Shown here piece by piece: positions 42,500 through 52,121 of a stretch of 64,000 nt of DNA. The notes under the pieces are model-generated. The model was not told where the DNA came from. It saw nothing but the letters and a program-made list of their open reading frames with translations, and ran no database searches. Location of the stretch: contig NZ_CP017157.1 of NCBI RefSeq assembly GCF_001729485.1, forward strand, positions 5,642,001 to 5,706,000, written 5' to 3'. How positions within the stretch are numbered: the stretch's first letter is position 1; each line of letters begins with the position of its first letter. Origin of the DNA: Streptomyces lydicus. Lineage in GTDB: Bacteria > Actinomycetota > Actinomycetes > Streptomycetales > Streptomycetaceae. A program made the position numbers and the translations under genes.

Positions 42500-45247
42500 T
42501 CAGCTGTCGGGCAACGTCATGACCAGATTGGCGAGCTGAACCCGGGAGTTGATCGACAGTTTGCGGAAGACGGACGTCAGGTGGGTGTTGATCGTGTGCG
42601 GAGAGACGACGAGCAGGTCGGCGGCCAACCGGTTGGTGTGGCCCTGGGCGATAAGGCGCGCGACCTTCTGCTCCGAGGCCGTGAGGGCTCCCCATCCCTG
42701 CACGGGACGCTGCGTGGTCGCTGCCCTGCGGCTGCCGTCTCCGGCACCATCGAGATCACGCTGTACGCGTCCCGCTGCGGCGTGGGCGCCGGACTCGGCG
42801 AACGTGTCGCGGGCGTGCGTCAGCGCGGCCACGGCCTCATGCTTCCGGCCCGCTGCCAGGAGCGCCTGTCCGAGATCGGCGGATGCGGCAGCCCGGGCCA
42901 ACGGGCGAGGGCTTGTCCTGAGCAGCTCGACGGAGTGCCCGAGCATGGCGGGATCGCGGGTCACGAGCCCGAGGGCCTGCGCCGCGATGCCCGTGGCGGT
43001 CGGCACGGCAGGATTGCGTTCGGCGTGCGCTCCGGCCTGTGCGGCCAGGTCCTCGGCGAGCTCGTGCTCCCCACGGCGCAGGGCCATGCGTATCGCGCAA
43101 TCGACCCAGTCGCGCAACAGCCGCCACCGCATGAAGGGACCTTTCTGCTGCACCTGCCGAATCTTGTCGGCGGCAAGCGCGATGTCCCCGTCGGCCTCGG
43201 CGTGGACCGCTTCCAGGAAGAGCACCGCGGCGGTGTTGCCCGGGTTCGGTTTGACCGCCAGTCTTTCCCGCGCTGCGGCCAGGTGCTCCCGCGCCGCTTC
43301 CCGGTCGCCGCGCAGCAGGGCGATCCGGGAGCGGATCACCCGGCCGTTCACCTGCTGGACGGGGACCTGTACCTCGTCCTCCAGACGCTCCATCGTCACG
43401 AAGTCGGCGTCGGCGTCGTCGAGCCGGCCGAGCCCCAGATCGTGCTGCCCCTGTGCCCACAGCGTCATCGCCTGCCGCATCGCCCCGGCATCGTTCGCTG
43501 CTTGCAGGAGCAGCCGTTTGCCGGCCGCGAAGTCGTCCATGTGCAGGTGCGCGACGATCTCTTCGGGGAGGAAAGCGGAATCGATGGCGCTCAGCGCGGC
43601 GAAGCGCTCCAGTGCGACCGCGTTCTCCCCCGCGTTCTGCGCGATCTCGCCGAGCCCGGACAGGGCCAGGACATGCGCGTCCCGGTCACCGATCGCGGTG
43701 GCGGCACGCAGCGCGGTCTCGCCGGCCGCACGCGCAACGACGAGATCATCCTCCCGGGACAAGGCCAGGGCGCGCAGCGCCGCCAGCCTCGCCCCGATCT
43801 CCGGGGCGGCGCCCCCCACGGCGAGGGCGGTTTCGGCCCGGCGGCGCAGTTCGCCGGCGAGATCCATGTTCCACAGCGTCCCGCCGAGGGCAGCCTGCAG
43901 CCGGCTGAACTCCTCCAGCGGTGGCCGGCCGGCCAAGAGCCGGTCGCCCGTCGACAGCGCCTCCCGGTTCCTGCCGGCCCGTGTCAGGCAGAGGATCGTC
44001 TGCTCCCCCACTGCGAACCTCAGCGGCCGTGCTGACGGCACCAGTTCCAGGGCGCGCGTCATCAGGTCGGCCGCGAGGCCCGGGGTGACCGGCAGGATGT
44101 CGTCAGCCGCTCGCCGCAGCAGCGCTACGGCTTCCTCGTCGCCGGGCAGGGCTCCCCTGAGGATGTGCGGCACCGCGTCGACCGGCTGATGGCCCGCGGC
44201 GACAAGGTGGTGGGCAGCCTCTCGGTGCAAAGCCTTCCGGGCTGACGGCGGGATGTCGACATAGACCGCCTGGCGCAGCAGATCGTGCCGGAAGACCAGG
44301 TGATCGCCGTCATCGTCCAGGAGTCCGGCGCCCACCGCTTCCTCCAGCGCCGCGAGGGATGTGGCGGTCGGTTGGCCGGAGAGCGCGGCGGCGTCGCGGA
44401 AGCCGAAATTGCGCCCCAGCACCGCTCCCATCTGAAGGAAGCGCAGCGTGCCGGGCTGCAGGGACTTGAGTCTGGCGCGCACACCCACCACGAGCCCCGG
44501 GGGCACAGGTTCGTCCGAGGCTCGGGCCGTCCGCAGCCCCGCAAGCATCTCGACCGCCAGAAAGGGGTTCCCACCGGCTCCGCCGAGCAGGTCCCGTACC
44601 CGCTCGTCAACCGCAGCCCCGAGGGTGTCGATGGTCAGTTGATCGATGGCCGCGCCGGACAGCGGCCCCACGGACACAGTGACCGTCGGGAGGTTGCCGG
44701 TCGCGGCTGCGACCACTTCTTCCGCCGCGCTCGCGGGCTCCGGTCGCCCGGCCAGCATCCACAGCACCGGCGAAGTCCGCAGGCGGGTCGGAAGCTGCTG
44801 CAGGGCGAACCGGCTCAGCGGGTCGGCCCACTGCAGGTCGTCCAGGCCGATCAGCACCGGCACGCTGCCGGCTCTGGCTTCGATCGCCTCCGCCAGGCGC
44901 TCCACCAGCCAGATCCGCTGATCGTGATTGCGGGCGAGATCGACAAGGGCATCGCCGGACAGCAACGGCTGATCGCCGTGCAGGACGCAGGCCGCCAAGG
45001 ACGAGAGCGGCACGATGTGATGCAGCTCATCGGCCTTGCCGAAGCCGACCGAGAATCCCGCTGCGCCGGCCATGGAGACGGCCTCGGCGAGCAGTGTGGT
45101 CTTACCGATGCCCGGTTCGCCCTGAATCAGGGCCAATCCACCGCTTCCGGTGCGGGCCACCGAGGCGATCAGCGCCTGAAGCTCTTCGAGTTCGACCTCC
45201 CGGCCGCGCAGACCGCTACGGGACAACGGACCGCCTGACCCCGCCAC
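42500..45247 (-). CDS. LAL-type LuxR-family transcriptional regulator
   Basis: A 915-residue regulator. Walker A GEPGIGKT is at residues 43-50, Walker B VLIGLDDLQWADP near 130-142, the middle is a long helical repeat region, and the C-terminal LuxR HTH reads LTASEQKVARLIAQGHTNRLAADLL and SPHTINTHLTSVFRKL. The start is the GTG at 45247, which follows the TAA of a small upstream ORF with no intervening base, so it is likely translated by coupling. The downstream alpha/beta hydrolase may be its target or part of its transcript. The gene is divergent from a second 915-residue LAL regulator. Confidence 0.88.
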   Translation of the reverse strand: MAGSGGPLSRSGLRGREVELEELQALIASVARTGSGGLALIQGEPGIGKTTLLAEAVSMAGAAGFSVGFGKADELHHIVPLSSLAACVLHGDQPLLSGDALVDLARNHDQRIWLVERLAEAIEARAGSVPVLIGLDDLQWADPLSRFALQQLPTRLRTSPVLWMLAGRPEPASAAEEVVAAATGNLPTVTVSVGPLSGAAIDQLTIDTLGAAVDERVRDLLGGAGGNPFLAVEMLAGLRTARASDEPVPPGLVVGVRARLKSLQPGTLRFLQMGAVLGRNFGFRDAAALSGQPTATSLAALEEAVGAGLLDDDGDHLVFRHDLLRQAVYVDIPPSARKALHREAAHHLVAAGHQPVDAVPHILRGALPGDEEAVALLRRAADDILPVTPGLAADLMTRALELVPSARPLRFAVGEQTILCLTRAGRNREALSTGDRLLAGRPPLEEFSRLQAALGGTLWNMDLAGELRRRAETALAVGGAAPEIGARLAALRALALSREDDLVVARAAGETALRAATAIGDRDAHVLALSGLGEIAQNAGENAVALERFAALSAIDSAFLPEEIVAHLHMDDFAAGKRLLLQAANDAGAMRQAMTLWAQGQHDLGLGRLDDADADFVTMERLEDEVQVPVQQVNGRVIRSRIALLRGDREAAREHLAAARERLAVKPNPGNTAAVLFLEAVHAEADGDIALAADKIRQVQQKGPFMRWRLLRDWVDCAIRMALRRGEHELAEDLAAQAGAHAERNPAVPTATGIAAQALGLVTRDPAMLGHSVELLRTSPRPLARAAASADLGQALLAAGRKHEAVAALTHARDTFAESGAHAAAGRVQRDLDGAGDGSRRAATTQRPVQGWGALTASEQKVARLIAQGHTNRLAADLLVVSPHTINTHLTSVFRKLSINSRVQLANLVMTLPDS

Positions 45248-45454
45248 TTACGCTCCGTCCTGTCCGCACTCGCCGGCCCAAGCCGGGCTCGGCCCACACC
45301 AGTTGGTGACTCCGCCCTCCCGCAGGTGGCGGCTTCCCGCGGGCACACCGCGCCTGGGCACATCGCCGCAGGTCAAAGCCACTGTATGCGAGCCGTCCGG
45401 CACCTCGGATGTCCCGTCGTCCGGGAATCCGGCGGTGTGGATCACTGATGTCAT
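45248..45454 (-). CDS. small ORF (68 codons) directly upstream of a LAL regulator
   Basis: A candidate small protein beginning MTSVIHTAGFPDDGTSE. It has a very good ribosome-binding site (GGAGGG, then five bases, then ATG at 45454) and ends in TAA abutting the GTG of the LAL gene. The product is Gly/Pro-rich with three Cys, soluble, without a signal peptide, and I do not recognise it. One segment (PDGSHTVALT) faintly recalls the His region of the local hydrolases. It may be a real small protein or a leader that couples translation. Confidence 0.5.
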   Translation of the reverse strand: MTSVIHTAGFPDDGTSEVPDGSHTVALTCGDVPRRGVPAGSRHLREGGVTNWCGPSPAWAGECGQDGA

Positions 45455-45566
45455 GGGCGCCCTCCAGCTGGTCGTGTGCCGGGCCCCACCACGTTCACGT
45501 AGTCGGCTCGGCACCGACCACCTTGCAAGACGGGATGACTTACGTCGTCGGCATGATGACTGCGAA

Positions 45567-45601
45567 GCGACTGTGAGTGAGCGGGCGACTGTGCGCGAGC
45601 G
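45567..45601. repeat. two tandem 17-base imperfect repeats between divergent LAL genes
   Basis: The units gcgactgtgagtgagcg (45567-45583) and gcgactgtgcgcgagcg (45585-45601) differ at two bases, with a period of 18. They lie in the 247-base region shared by the small ORF/LAL gene on one side and the second LAL gene on the other. They may be regulator-binding direct repeats. Confidence 0.5.
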
Positions 45602-45701
45602 AGGCGCCCAGGGCATTTGACTCACCGCGCGCCCTGGTGTTCCCTGCGCGCACATAGACTGCAACCATCCAGGTCAGAACACCGACGCAGGGGAACAAAG
45701 G

Positions 45702-48449
45702 ATGTCGGGCAGCAAACTGTTCGGTCGGGATGAGGAGCTGGCGACCGTCGACGCGGTGGTCGACGGACTGCCCGAGCGCGGCAGTGCGCTACTGATTCAA
45801 GGAGCCCCCGGAATCGGCAAGTCCGCCCTCTTGGACCACGCCGTCACCCGGGCCCGGAACTCAGGATTCACCGTCCTCAAGGCATCGGGTGTACAGGCCG
45901 AGACCCATCTGCCGTTCGCGGGGCTGCACCAGCTGACCCACACCATGACGGATCGCGTCTCGCGCCTTCCCCCTGTTCAGGCGGATGCGCTGCTGGGCGC
46001 TTTCGGTATGGCGGAGCCGTCGTTCGATGCCGCCGCACCCCAGTTCTTCATGATCGCCCTGGCCACGCTCAGCCTGCTCGGCGAGGCGAGCGCCGAAGCC
46101 CCCGTTCTGCTGGTCGTGGATGACTCCCAGTGGCTCGACAGGCCGACCCTGGACGTGCTCGGGTTCCTCGCGCGCCGCGTGGGTGCCGAACCCCTCGGCC
46201 TGCTCCTCGCAGGCCAAGAAGGCCGCACGGCGTGGCCGGGCGCCCCCGACCTCCCCGAGCTGCACCTCAAGCCCCTGCAGCCCACCGCGGCCGACGCGCT
46301 GCTGGACGCCCGTAACCCCGGTCTCGCCCCGGCGGTACGCCGCCTCGTGGCGGACATGTCCGCCGGCAACCCCCTGGCGCTGATCGAGCTCCCGATCACC
46401 CTGAGGGCGGGCGGGGTGGCCGCCGAGTCCGCGGTATCGCCGGCGCTCCCCCTCACCACCCGACTTGAGCGCGCTTTCGCCTCGCGGCTGGCCGATCTTC
46501 CTTCCGACGCACGCCAGGTACTGCTCCTCACCGCCGCCGACGACGACGGTGCGTTGCCCGAAGTGCTCACCGCCGCTTCGGCACTTGCGGGCACCGAGAT
46601 TTCCGCACGCTCCCTGGAGCCCGCCATAGCAGCGGGTCTGGTGTCCGTCGACGGGTTCCGCATCGGCTTCAGCCATCCCTTGGTGCGCTCCGCCGTCCTG
46701 GGCTCGGCAACGCTCGCGGACCGCCTCGCCGCCCACGGCGCACTCGCCCACACCCTTCACGGGCAGCCCGATCGGCAGGCTTGGCACCGGGCCGCGGCCA
46801 TCGGTCGTCCCGACGAGGCGGTGGCGCGGCAACTGGACCAGGTGGCTCGCCGAGCGAGCGGACGTGGCGCCGCCGCGGTGGCCTTGACGGCGTTGGAACG
46901 CGCCACGGCACTGAGCGAAGTCCCTTCCGGAAGAGTGGCCCGCCTTCTGGGCGCCGCGGAACTGGGCCTCGAACTCGGCCGGACGGATCGCGCGGCAAGC
47001 CTGTTGCACCAGGCCGACCAGCTGGAACTCGGTGTGCTGGAGCGGGCCCGCCTGCTCCAGCTGCGCGAGGGCCTCGGACTGGATATCGACACGAGCACAC
47101 CCCGGCTCCATCTGCTGATCACCACGGCGGAGCGGGCCGCCGAGGCCGGCGATCCCGAACTGGCCCTCCGGCTGTTGCGCTCGGCCGCACGGCGGTGCTG
47201 GTGGTCGGACCCCGGGCGGGAACTGCGGGAACACGTCGTGGCCGCGGCCGAGCGGCTCCCCGTTTCGGAACTCCACCCGGACCTGGTGTACACGCTGGCG
47301 GCGGCCACCCCGGTGGAGCGGGCGGCGACGGTACTCGACCGCCTGGAGCGTCTGGAACGTCAGGGCGGGTACGACATCCAGGCCGCCGCCACCCTGGGCA
47401 CGGCGGCCACGATGGCGAACGCGTACGACCGCGCCACCGGGTTTCTCCGGCACGCGGCGGCCGGCCTGCGTGGCCAGGGCCGGCTGGGCCTGCTGGCCCA
47501 GACCTTGGTGTCCCTCGCCCTCAGCGCCGTGCACACCGTCGACTGGGAGACCGGAGTCCCGGCCGCGGCCGAGGCGATGCGGCTGGCCGAGGAGAACGCC
47601 CAGCCGCGCTGGCTGACCGGTGCGCGGATCGCGAAGGCGCAGTTCGCCGCATTGCACGGAGATCTGGAGACGGCGCTCGCCGTCATCGGAGAGGCGGAGG
47701 GCCGGGGGCTGTCCGTGGCCCACCCCTCCAATCTTGCGTTCATCCAGATCACTCGTGGTCTCATCGGCCTCGCCGCCGGTGACCACGCCGAGGCGTTCCA
47801 CTGCGTCTGGCGGGTCTTCGACCCGGTCGACCCGGCGTACCATCCGTTCCTCCAGACCATCGCCATCGCGGAGTTGGCCGAGGCTGCCACGGGCGATGAT
47901 CAACGAGCCATGGCGAAGGCCGCGTTGCACCGACTCGTCACGTCCACCGGGGCCGGCGAGGCCCAACTGACCCGGATCAACCTGGGATTCGCTCAGGCGC
48001 TGCTCGCTGACGACGCGCATGCGGAAGAACACTTCCGATCGGCGTTCGATCTGGACATGTCCCGTGCGCCCTTTGCTCGCGCCCGGCTCATGCTCGCCCA
48101 CGGCGCCTGGCTACGACGGCGTCGCCGCGTGATGGAAGCCCGCACTCCGCTGCGGATCGCCCGCGAGTCGTTCGCGTCCCTCGGCGTGGAACCGTGGCGC
48201 GAACGGGCCTGCCAGGAACTCCGCTCGGCGGGCGAGGGCAGCAAGCGGCAGAGCCGCAGCGACTGGGACCTGCTCACACCTCAGGAGTTGCAGATCGCCC
48301 AGCTCGCGGCGGACGGCCTGTCCAACAAGGAGATCGGCCAGCAGCTGTATCTGTCACCGCGAACGGTCGGCGCGCACCTGTACCGCATCTTCCCGAAGCT
48401 CGGGATCACCTCGCGCGGCCAGTTGAGGGACAAGCTGGGCATGAACTGA
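45702..48449 (+). CDS. LAL-type LuxR-family transcriptional regulator
   Basis: A 915-residue regulator. Walker A GAPGIGKS is at residues 34-41, Walker B VLLVVDDSQWLD near 135-146, and the C-terminal HTH is LLTPQELQIAQLAADGLSNKEIGQQLYLS then RTVGAHLYRIFPKLGI. It is distinct in sequence from its divergent neighbour although the lengths are identical. GGGGAACAAAGG precedes the ATG at 45702. The target genes are unknown; regulation may involve the 17-base repeats upstream. Confidence 0.9.
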   Translation: MSGSKLFGRDEELATVDAVVDGLPERGSALLIQGAPGIGKSALLDHAVTRARNSGFTVLKASGVQAETHLPFAGLHQLTHTMTDRVSRLPPVQADALLGAFGMAEPSFDAAAPQFFMIALATLSLLGEASAEAPVLLVVDDSQWLDRPTLDVLGFLARRVGAEPLGLLLAGQEGRTAWPGAPDLPELHLKPLQPTAADALLDARNPGLAPAVRRLVADMSAGNPLALIELPITLRAGGVAAESAVSPALPLTTRLERAFASRLADLPSDARQVLLLTAADDDGALPEVLTAASALAGTEISARSLEPAIAAGLVSVDGFRIGFSHPLVRSAVLGSATLADRLAAHGALAHTLHGQPDRQAWHRAAAIGRPDEAVARQLDQVARRASGRGAAAVALTALERATALSEVPSGRVARLLGAAELGLELGRTDRAASLLHQADQLELGVLERARLLQLREGLGLDIDTSTPRLHLLITTAERAAEAGDPELALRLLRSAARRCWWSDPGRELREHVVAAAERLPVSELHPDLVYTLAAATPVERAATVLDRLERLERQGGYDIQAAATLGTAATMANAYDRATGFLRHAAAGLRGQGRLGLLAQTLVSLALSAVHTVDWETGVPAAAEAMRLAEENAQPRWLTGARIAKAQFAALHGDLETALAVIGEAEGRGLSVAHPSNLAFIQITRGLIGLAAGDHAEAFHCVWRVFDPVDPAYHPFLQTIAIAELAEAATGDDQRAMAKAALHRLVTSTGAGEAQLTRINLGFAQALLADDAHAEEHFRSAFDLDMSRAPFARARLMLAHGAWLRRRRRVMEARTPLRIARESFASLGVEPWRERACQELRSAGEGSKRQSRSDWDLLTPQELQIAQLAADGLSNKEIGQQLYLSPRTVGAHLYRIFPKLGITSRGQLRDKLGMN

Positions 48450-48473
48450 CCGCACCCCGTGGGGCACCCGGAG

Positions 48474-49718
48474 CTACCTGCCCGCGGTGCTCGGCTTCGT
48501 TGCCGCCCCCTGCCGACGTTCGGTGAACCAGTAAAGGAGAGCGAGGACGGGCAGCGCCGCACCGAAGGCGGTGAGGGCGGTCCAGCCTCCGGCGTGGTAC
48601 ACGACGGAGCCGAGTTGGGAGCCGATCGCTCCGCCCGCGAAGAACGTGGCGATGAAGGCACTGTTGAGGCGGGCACGGGCGGCGGGGTCGAGTTGGTAGA
48701 CGGTGTGCTGGCCGAGAATCAGGGTGGCCTGTACTGCCATGTCGATGAGGATCGCGGCCAGGGCGATCAGTACGACGCTGTGTCCGCCGAACCCGGCGAG
48801 CGCGAAGGCCAGAGCGGCGACCACGAAGGCGATGCCGGTCATGGGACGTACGAGCCCACGGTCGGCCCAGTGCCCGGCGAACGGGGCGATGGCCGCTCCG
48901 GCCGCGCCGACGAGGGCGAACACGCCGACCCCGACCGACGAGTAGTGGAAGCGAGGGCCGGTCAGGACGAAGGAGACCGTGGTCCAGAAGGCACTGAAGG
49001 CACCGAACATCGCCGCCTGGTAGAGGCCACGGCGCAGGAGTGCCGGGTGCGTGCGCACCAGCCGGACGGTGGAGCGCAGCACGTGGTGGTACGGGATGGT
49101 GGTCGTCGGCGCGTGCTGCGGCAGGGCCGCGCGCAGCGCCACGGCGAGCACTGCCATCAGAGCGGCGGAACCGAGGAAGACGGCGCGCCAGCCGGCGAGG
49201 TCGGAGACCAGACTGCTCAACGTGCGGGAGAGCAGGATGCCGGTGAGCAGCCCGCTCATCACCCGGCCGACGATGCGGCCGCGGGCGTGGTCGGGTGCGA
49301 GGCCGGCGGCGAACGGCACGAGGATCTGGGCGACGACCGAGGTGGCCCCGCTGACGAGTGAGGCGATCAGCAGCATGGGGAAGCCGGTGGCGAATCCGGC
49401 CGCGAGGAGCGCGAGGGTGGTGACCGTCAGCAGGACAGTGATCAGGTTGCGCTTCTCCAGCCGGTCGCCGAGCGGGACCAGGAAGAGCATGCCGATCACG
49501 TAGCCGACCTGGGTCAGTGTGATCAGTGCCCCGGCGGTGGCCGTGCTGGTGTGGAAGACATCGCTCAGCGAGGAGAGCAGGGGCTGGGCGTAGTACAGGT
49601 TGGCAACCGTCATGCCGGAGGCGACGGCCAGGAGCGCGATCAGCCAACCCGGCAGGCCGTGCGGGGCCGTTGCGGTGGTGGGCCGGCGCGAGCTCCGGAG
49701 CTCGGAGGGTGTGGACAT
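48474..49718 (-). CDS. MFS transporter (drug exporter-like)
   Basis: A 414-residue membrane protein with twelve predicted segments. The first segments read LIALLAVASGMTVANLYYAQPLL, and the loop GYVIGMLFLVPLGDRLEKRNLI is the MFS motif A. This subfamily (YgaY/SotB-like) exports sugars or drugs by proton antiport; the substrate is unknown. The ATG at 49718 has GAAGG six bases upstream. An extension upstream in the same frame lacks coding bias. The stop lies 24 bases from the end of the convergent LAL gene. Confidence 0.87.
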   Translation of the reverse strand: MSTPSELRSSRRPTTATAPHGLPGWLIALLAVASGMTVANLYYAQPLLSSLSDVFHTSTATAGALITLTQVGYVIGMLFLVPLGDRLEKRNLITVLLTVTTLALLAAGFATGFPMLLIASLVSGATSVVAQILVPFAAGLAPDHARGRIVGRVMSGLLTGILLSRTLSSLVSDLAGWRAVFLGSAALMAVLAVALRAALPQHAPTTTIPYHHVLRSTVRLVRTHPALLRRGLYQAAMFGAFSAFWTTVSFVLTGPRFHYSSVGVGVFALVGAAGAAIAPFAGHWADRGLVRPMTGIAFVVAALAFALAGFGGHSVVLIALAAILIDMAVQATLILGQHTVYQLDPAARARLNSAFIATFFAGGAIGSQLGSVVYHAGGWTALTAFGAALPVLALLYWFTERRQGAATKPSTAGR

Positions 49719-49924
49719 GTGCACCTTCTTGACGGGGCGATCCGGGAGACCGGCGCGGAGGATGTGCTGTGGGGTGGCCGGCAGCTTCTTCGATGCCGTC
49801 ACGCAGGCAGGAGCGCCGATCCACCCCTCAGCGCTTCGTCATCCGAGACGACGGTTCGGGATGTCAGTCATCTCCGTGAGAGAGATGCCTGCGGAGGGCG
49901 CCCCTCGCAGCGGAGACCGAGGAC

Positions 49925-49947
49925 GGTGTCCACCGAGTGGACACCGC
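49925..49947. promoter_or_regulatory. perfect inverted repeat between GNAT gene and MFS gene
   Basis: Ten-base arms (cggtgtccac at 49925-49934 and its complement at 49938-49947) with a three-base loop. It lies about 60 bases downstream of the GNAT stop and 207 bases before the MFS start. It may end the pirin/GNAT transcript or serve as an operator. A shorter inverted repeat (catctc at 49869-49874, gagatg at 49882-49887) is nearby. Confidence 0.45.
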
Positions 49948-50004
49948 CTCGCTCGGTGTGACCGTTGGACCGGAAACCCCGGGGAGCAGGTGGTGGCGCG
50001 GAGG

Positions 50005-50346
50005 TCACTGCGCCAGCACGGTCTTCAGCCACCGCAGGACTTCGGGGGTCACGGGGTCGGCCACGTCTGCGAATTCGTCGTGCCTCTTGAGGAACTTCGC
50101 CACGTAGGGGCAGACCGCTACGACGCGTTTGCCGGAGGCGCGTACGTCGCTCAGGGCCTGCTGGACGAGGAGCGAGGCCAGGCCCTGCCCGGCGAAGGCG
50201 TCGTCGATTTCGGTGTGGTAGAAGACGCGCTGGTCATCGTGGTCACGGTACGCGGTGAGGCCGGCGGTTTTGCCGTCGACCAGGATTTCGTACCGGTGCT
50301 TGGCGTCGACTCGCTGAACGGTCGGAGCGGCGGCGGGCTGTGTCAT
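50005..50346 (-). CDS. small GNAT-family N-acetyltransferase (YjdJ-like)
   Basis: A 113-residue protein of the short GNAT type. The fold is seen as YEILVDGKTAGLTAYRDHDDQRVFYHTEIDDAF, then the acetyl-CoA loop GQGLASLLVQQALSDVRASGKRVVAVCPYVAKFL. The conserved CPY motif near the end is typical. It transfers acetyl groups to an unknown acceptor. AAAGG lies before the ATG at 50346. It starts 10 bases after the pirin stop, in one operon. Confidence 0.87.
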   Translation of the reverse strand: MTQPAAAPTVQRVDAKHRYEILVDGKTAGLTAYRDHDDQRVFYHTEIDDAFAGQGLASLLVQQALSDVRASGKRVVAVCPYVAKFLKRHDEFADVADPVTPEVLRWLKTVLAQ

Positions 50347-50356
50347 CGTGAGCCTT

Positions 50357-51337
50357 TCAGTGGTGCGTCGGGTTCTTGCGCGGCGTGATGGTGGCATTCG
50401 GGAGGGCGGGGGCGGGAAGGCGGTCGCCGTCGTAACCGTCGACGCTGCCGAAGCGGTCGGATGCGCTCTCCCAGGCTTGCCGGGCTTCGACGATGTCTTC
50501 GTGGCTGCGGCCGATGAAGTTCCACCACATGACGATCTGTTCCTCGAACGGCGTCCCGCCGAGCAGGACCGCCCGAGCGGGGGCGTCCGTCTCGTTCGTC
50601 AACGTCAGCGTGTCGTTTCCGGTGCCGAGGTAGCCCAGTTCCGCCGGGCGCAGCAGTGTTCCGGCCATGCGGACGTCCCCTTGGTCGACGAGCAGGCCGT
50701 ACTCGAAGTCGGTAGGCACCGGGAGGGTGGTCGTCGAGCGCGGATCGAGGACGAGTTCGGCGCCGAGCAAGGGCGTGAACGTCCGCACCGGGGAGGTGTC
50801 ACCTGCGAGGGATCCCAGGAACACCCTGATTTCCGCCCCGCCCCTCCGCACCGGGCTCGGCACGTGGTGCCGGAAGTCACGGCCGGTGTGCCGGTGCTCT
50901 TCGGGTAGAGCCACCCACAACTGGACGCCGTGCAGGATCGTGGTGTCGGCGGTGGAGGCTTCCGAATGGCTGATGCCGTACCCGCCCGTCATGAGATTCA
51001 GCTCGCCGGGCCGTACGAAGGCATGGCTGCCCAGGCTGTCGCGGTGCTCGATCTCCCCGCTGAACAGCCAGCTCACGGTCTGCAGACCGGTGTGCGGATG
51101 GGGAGCGACGTCCATGCCGCCCGTGTCGGCGACGTCGTCCGGCCCGTAGTGGTCGACGAAGCACCAGGCCCCGATCAGGGTCCGGGCCCGCTGCGGCAGC
51201 GTGCGCCGCACCGTCATCGCTCTTGGGCCGCCCAGCGGGACGTCCCGCGCGGACAGCACGTCGACCTGCGGCGCGGGCCGGCCGTGGTCGCCAGTAGCGC
51301 GGCGCGGCGCGGTGGGATCCACTTCGACGTTGCTCAT
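50357..51337 (-). CDS. pirin family protein
   Basis: A 326-residue bicupin. The pirin hallmark metal site is in VDHYGPDD...MDVAPHPHTGLQTVSWLFSG and GGYGISHSEAS, with HGVQLWVALP and the C-terminal domain AELVLDPRSTTTLPVP. Some pirins are quercetin dioxygenases and others act as redox or transcription cofactors; this one is not assigned. The ATG at 51337 is preceded by GGAGAGGG. It is divergent from an AhpD-like gene, a common association of two oxidative-stress proteins. Confidence 0.9.
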   Translation of the reverse strand: MSNVEVDPTAPRRATGDHGRPAPQVDVLSARDVPLGGPRAMTVRRTLPQRARTLIGAWCFVDHYGPDDVADTGGMDVAPHPHTGLQTVSWLFSGEIEHRDSLGSHAFVRPGELNLMTGGYGISHSEASTADTTILHGVQLWVALPEEHRHTGRDFRHHVPSPVRRGGAEIRVFLGSLAGDTSPVRTFTPLLGAELVLDPRSTTTLPVPTDFEYGLLVDQGDVRMAGTLLRPAELGYLGTGNDTLTLTNETDAPARAVLLGGTPFEEQIVMWWNFIGRSHEDIVEARQAWESASDRFGSVDGYDGDRLPAPALPNATITPRKNPTHH

Positions 51338-51461
51338 CGAGCGCCCTCTCCATCCGGATGTGATTTCATATTCAACAATCATGCCTGAGAGTAATTCCGT
51401 GTCCCCTCGTATTGCGCGGCGGAGCGAGCGAAGGTCGGGGGCGGCCCTGAAGGAGTCCAGA

Positions 51462-51965
51462 TTGAGTGACACCACAGCAGATCCGGCGACCCGGCGGGTC
51501 TTCATCGACAAGCAGAGCCCCAAGGCGTACCACGCACTGGTCGAGACGGCGGAAGCGGTCCGTGCGGTCGCCGCCGAGGCGGCGCTGGACCGTGGCTTGG
51601 TCGAGCTGATCAACCTCCGTGTGTCACAGATCAACGGCTGCGCCTACTGCCTCAACGTGCACACCAGGGCCGCGTTGCGCGCCGGCGAGACCCCCCAACG
51701 TCTGGGCGTGCTGGCCGCGTGGCGCGACACCGAACTGTTCACGGAGCGGGAGCAAGCGGCACTCGCCCTGGCGGAGGTAACCACCGAACCCGCGAACGCC
51801 GTCGCGCAGGAACGCGCCTACGCATGCGCTCGCCAGGTCCTCGACGACGACGAGATCTCCGCGGTGATCTGGGTGGCGATAGCCATCAACGCGTTCAACC
51901 GGGTCTCCATCCTGAGCAAGCACCGTGTCACAGCCTCCCCTGACAGTCGGTCCTCACGCGGGTGA
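51462..51965 (+). CDS. carboxymuconolactone decarboxylase-family (AhpD-like) peroxidase
   Basis: A 167-residue helical protein. The redox motif INGCAYCLNVHTRAAL gives Cys60, Cys63 and His67, the AhpD-type catalytic set, so it is probably a peroxide-linked disulfide reductase rather than a decarboxylase. The start is taken at the TTG at 51462, with AAGGAG six bases upstream; an ATG at 51381 in frame would add 27 residues that look non-conserved. It is divergent from the pirin gene. Confidence 0.85.
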   Translation: MSDTTADPATRRVFIDKQSPKAYHALVETAEAVRAVAAEAALDRGLVELINLRVSQINGCAYCLNVHTRAALRAGETPQRLGVLAAWRDTELFTEREQAALALAEVTTEPANAVAQERAYACARQVLDDDEISAVIWVAIAINAFNRVSILSKHRVTASPDSRSSRG

Positions 51966-52121
51966 TCGCTGCCGCTGCCCGGTCAGCAGTTCCACGCGGC
52001 GGCGACGGCCTTCTCCTGGAGGGCGGGCACCGCGACCGGATGCTGACCCGCGGCCCTCACCTGAGCGGTCGGATCAGGGACGCGGGCCGCGAACTGTGCG
52101 CGGAACAGGTCCCTTTTCGGG

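Noticed and set aside
45861..48101. A 746-codon minus-strand open frame
   Set aside because: It is antisense to the LAL regulator with intact ATPase and HTH motifs.
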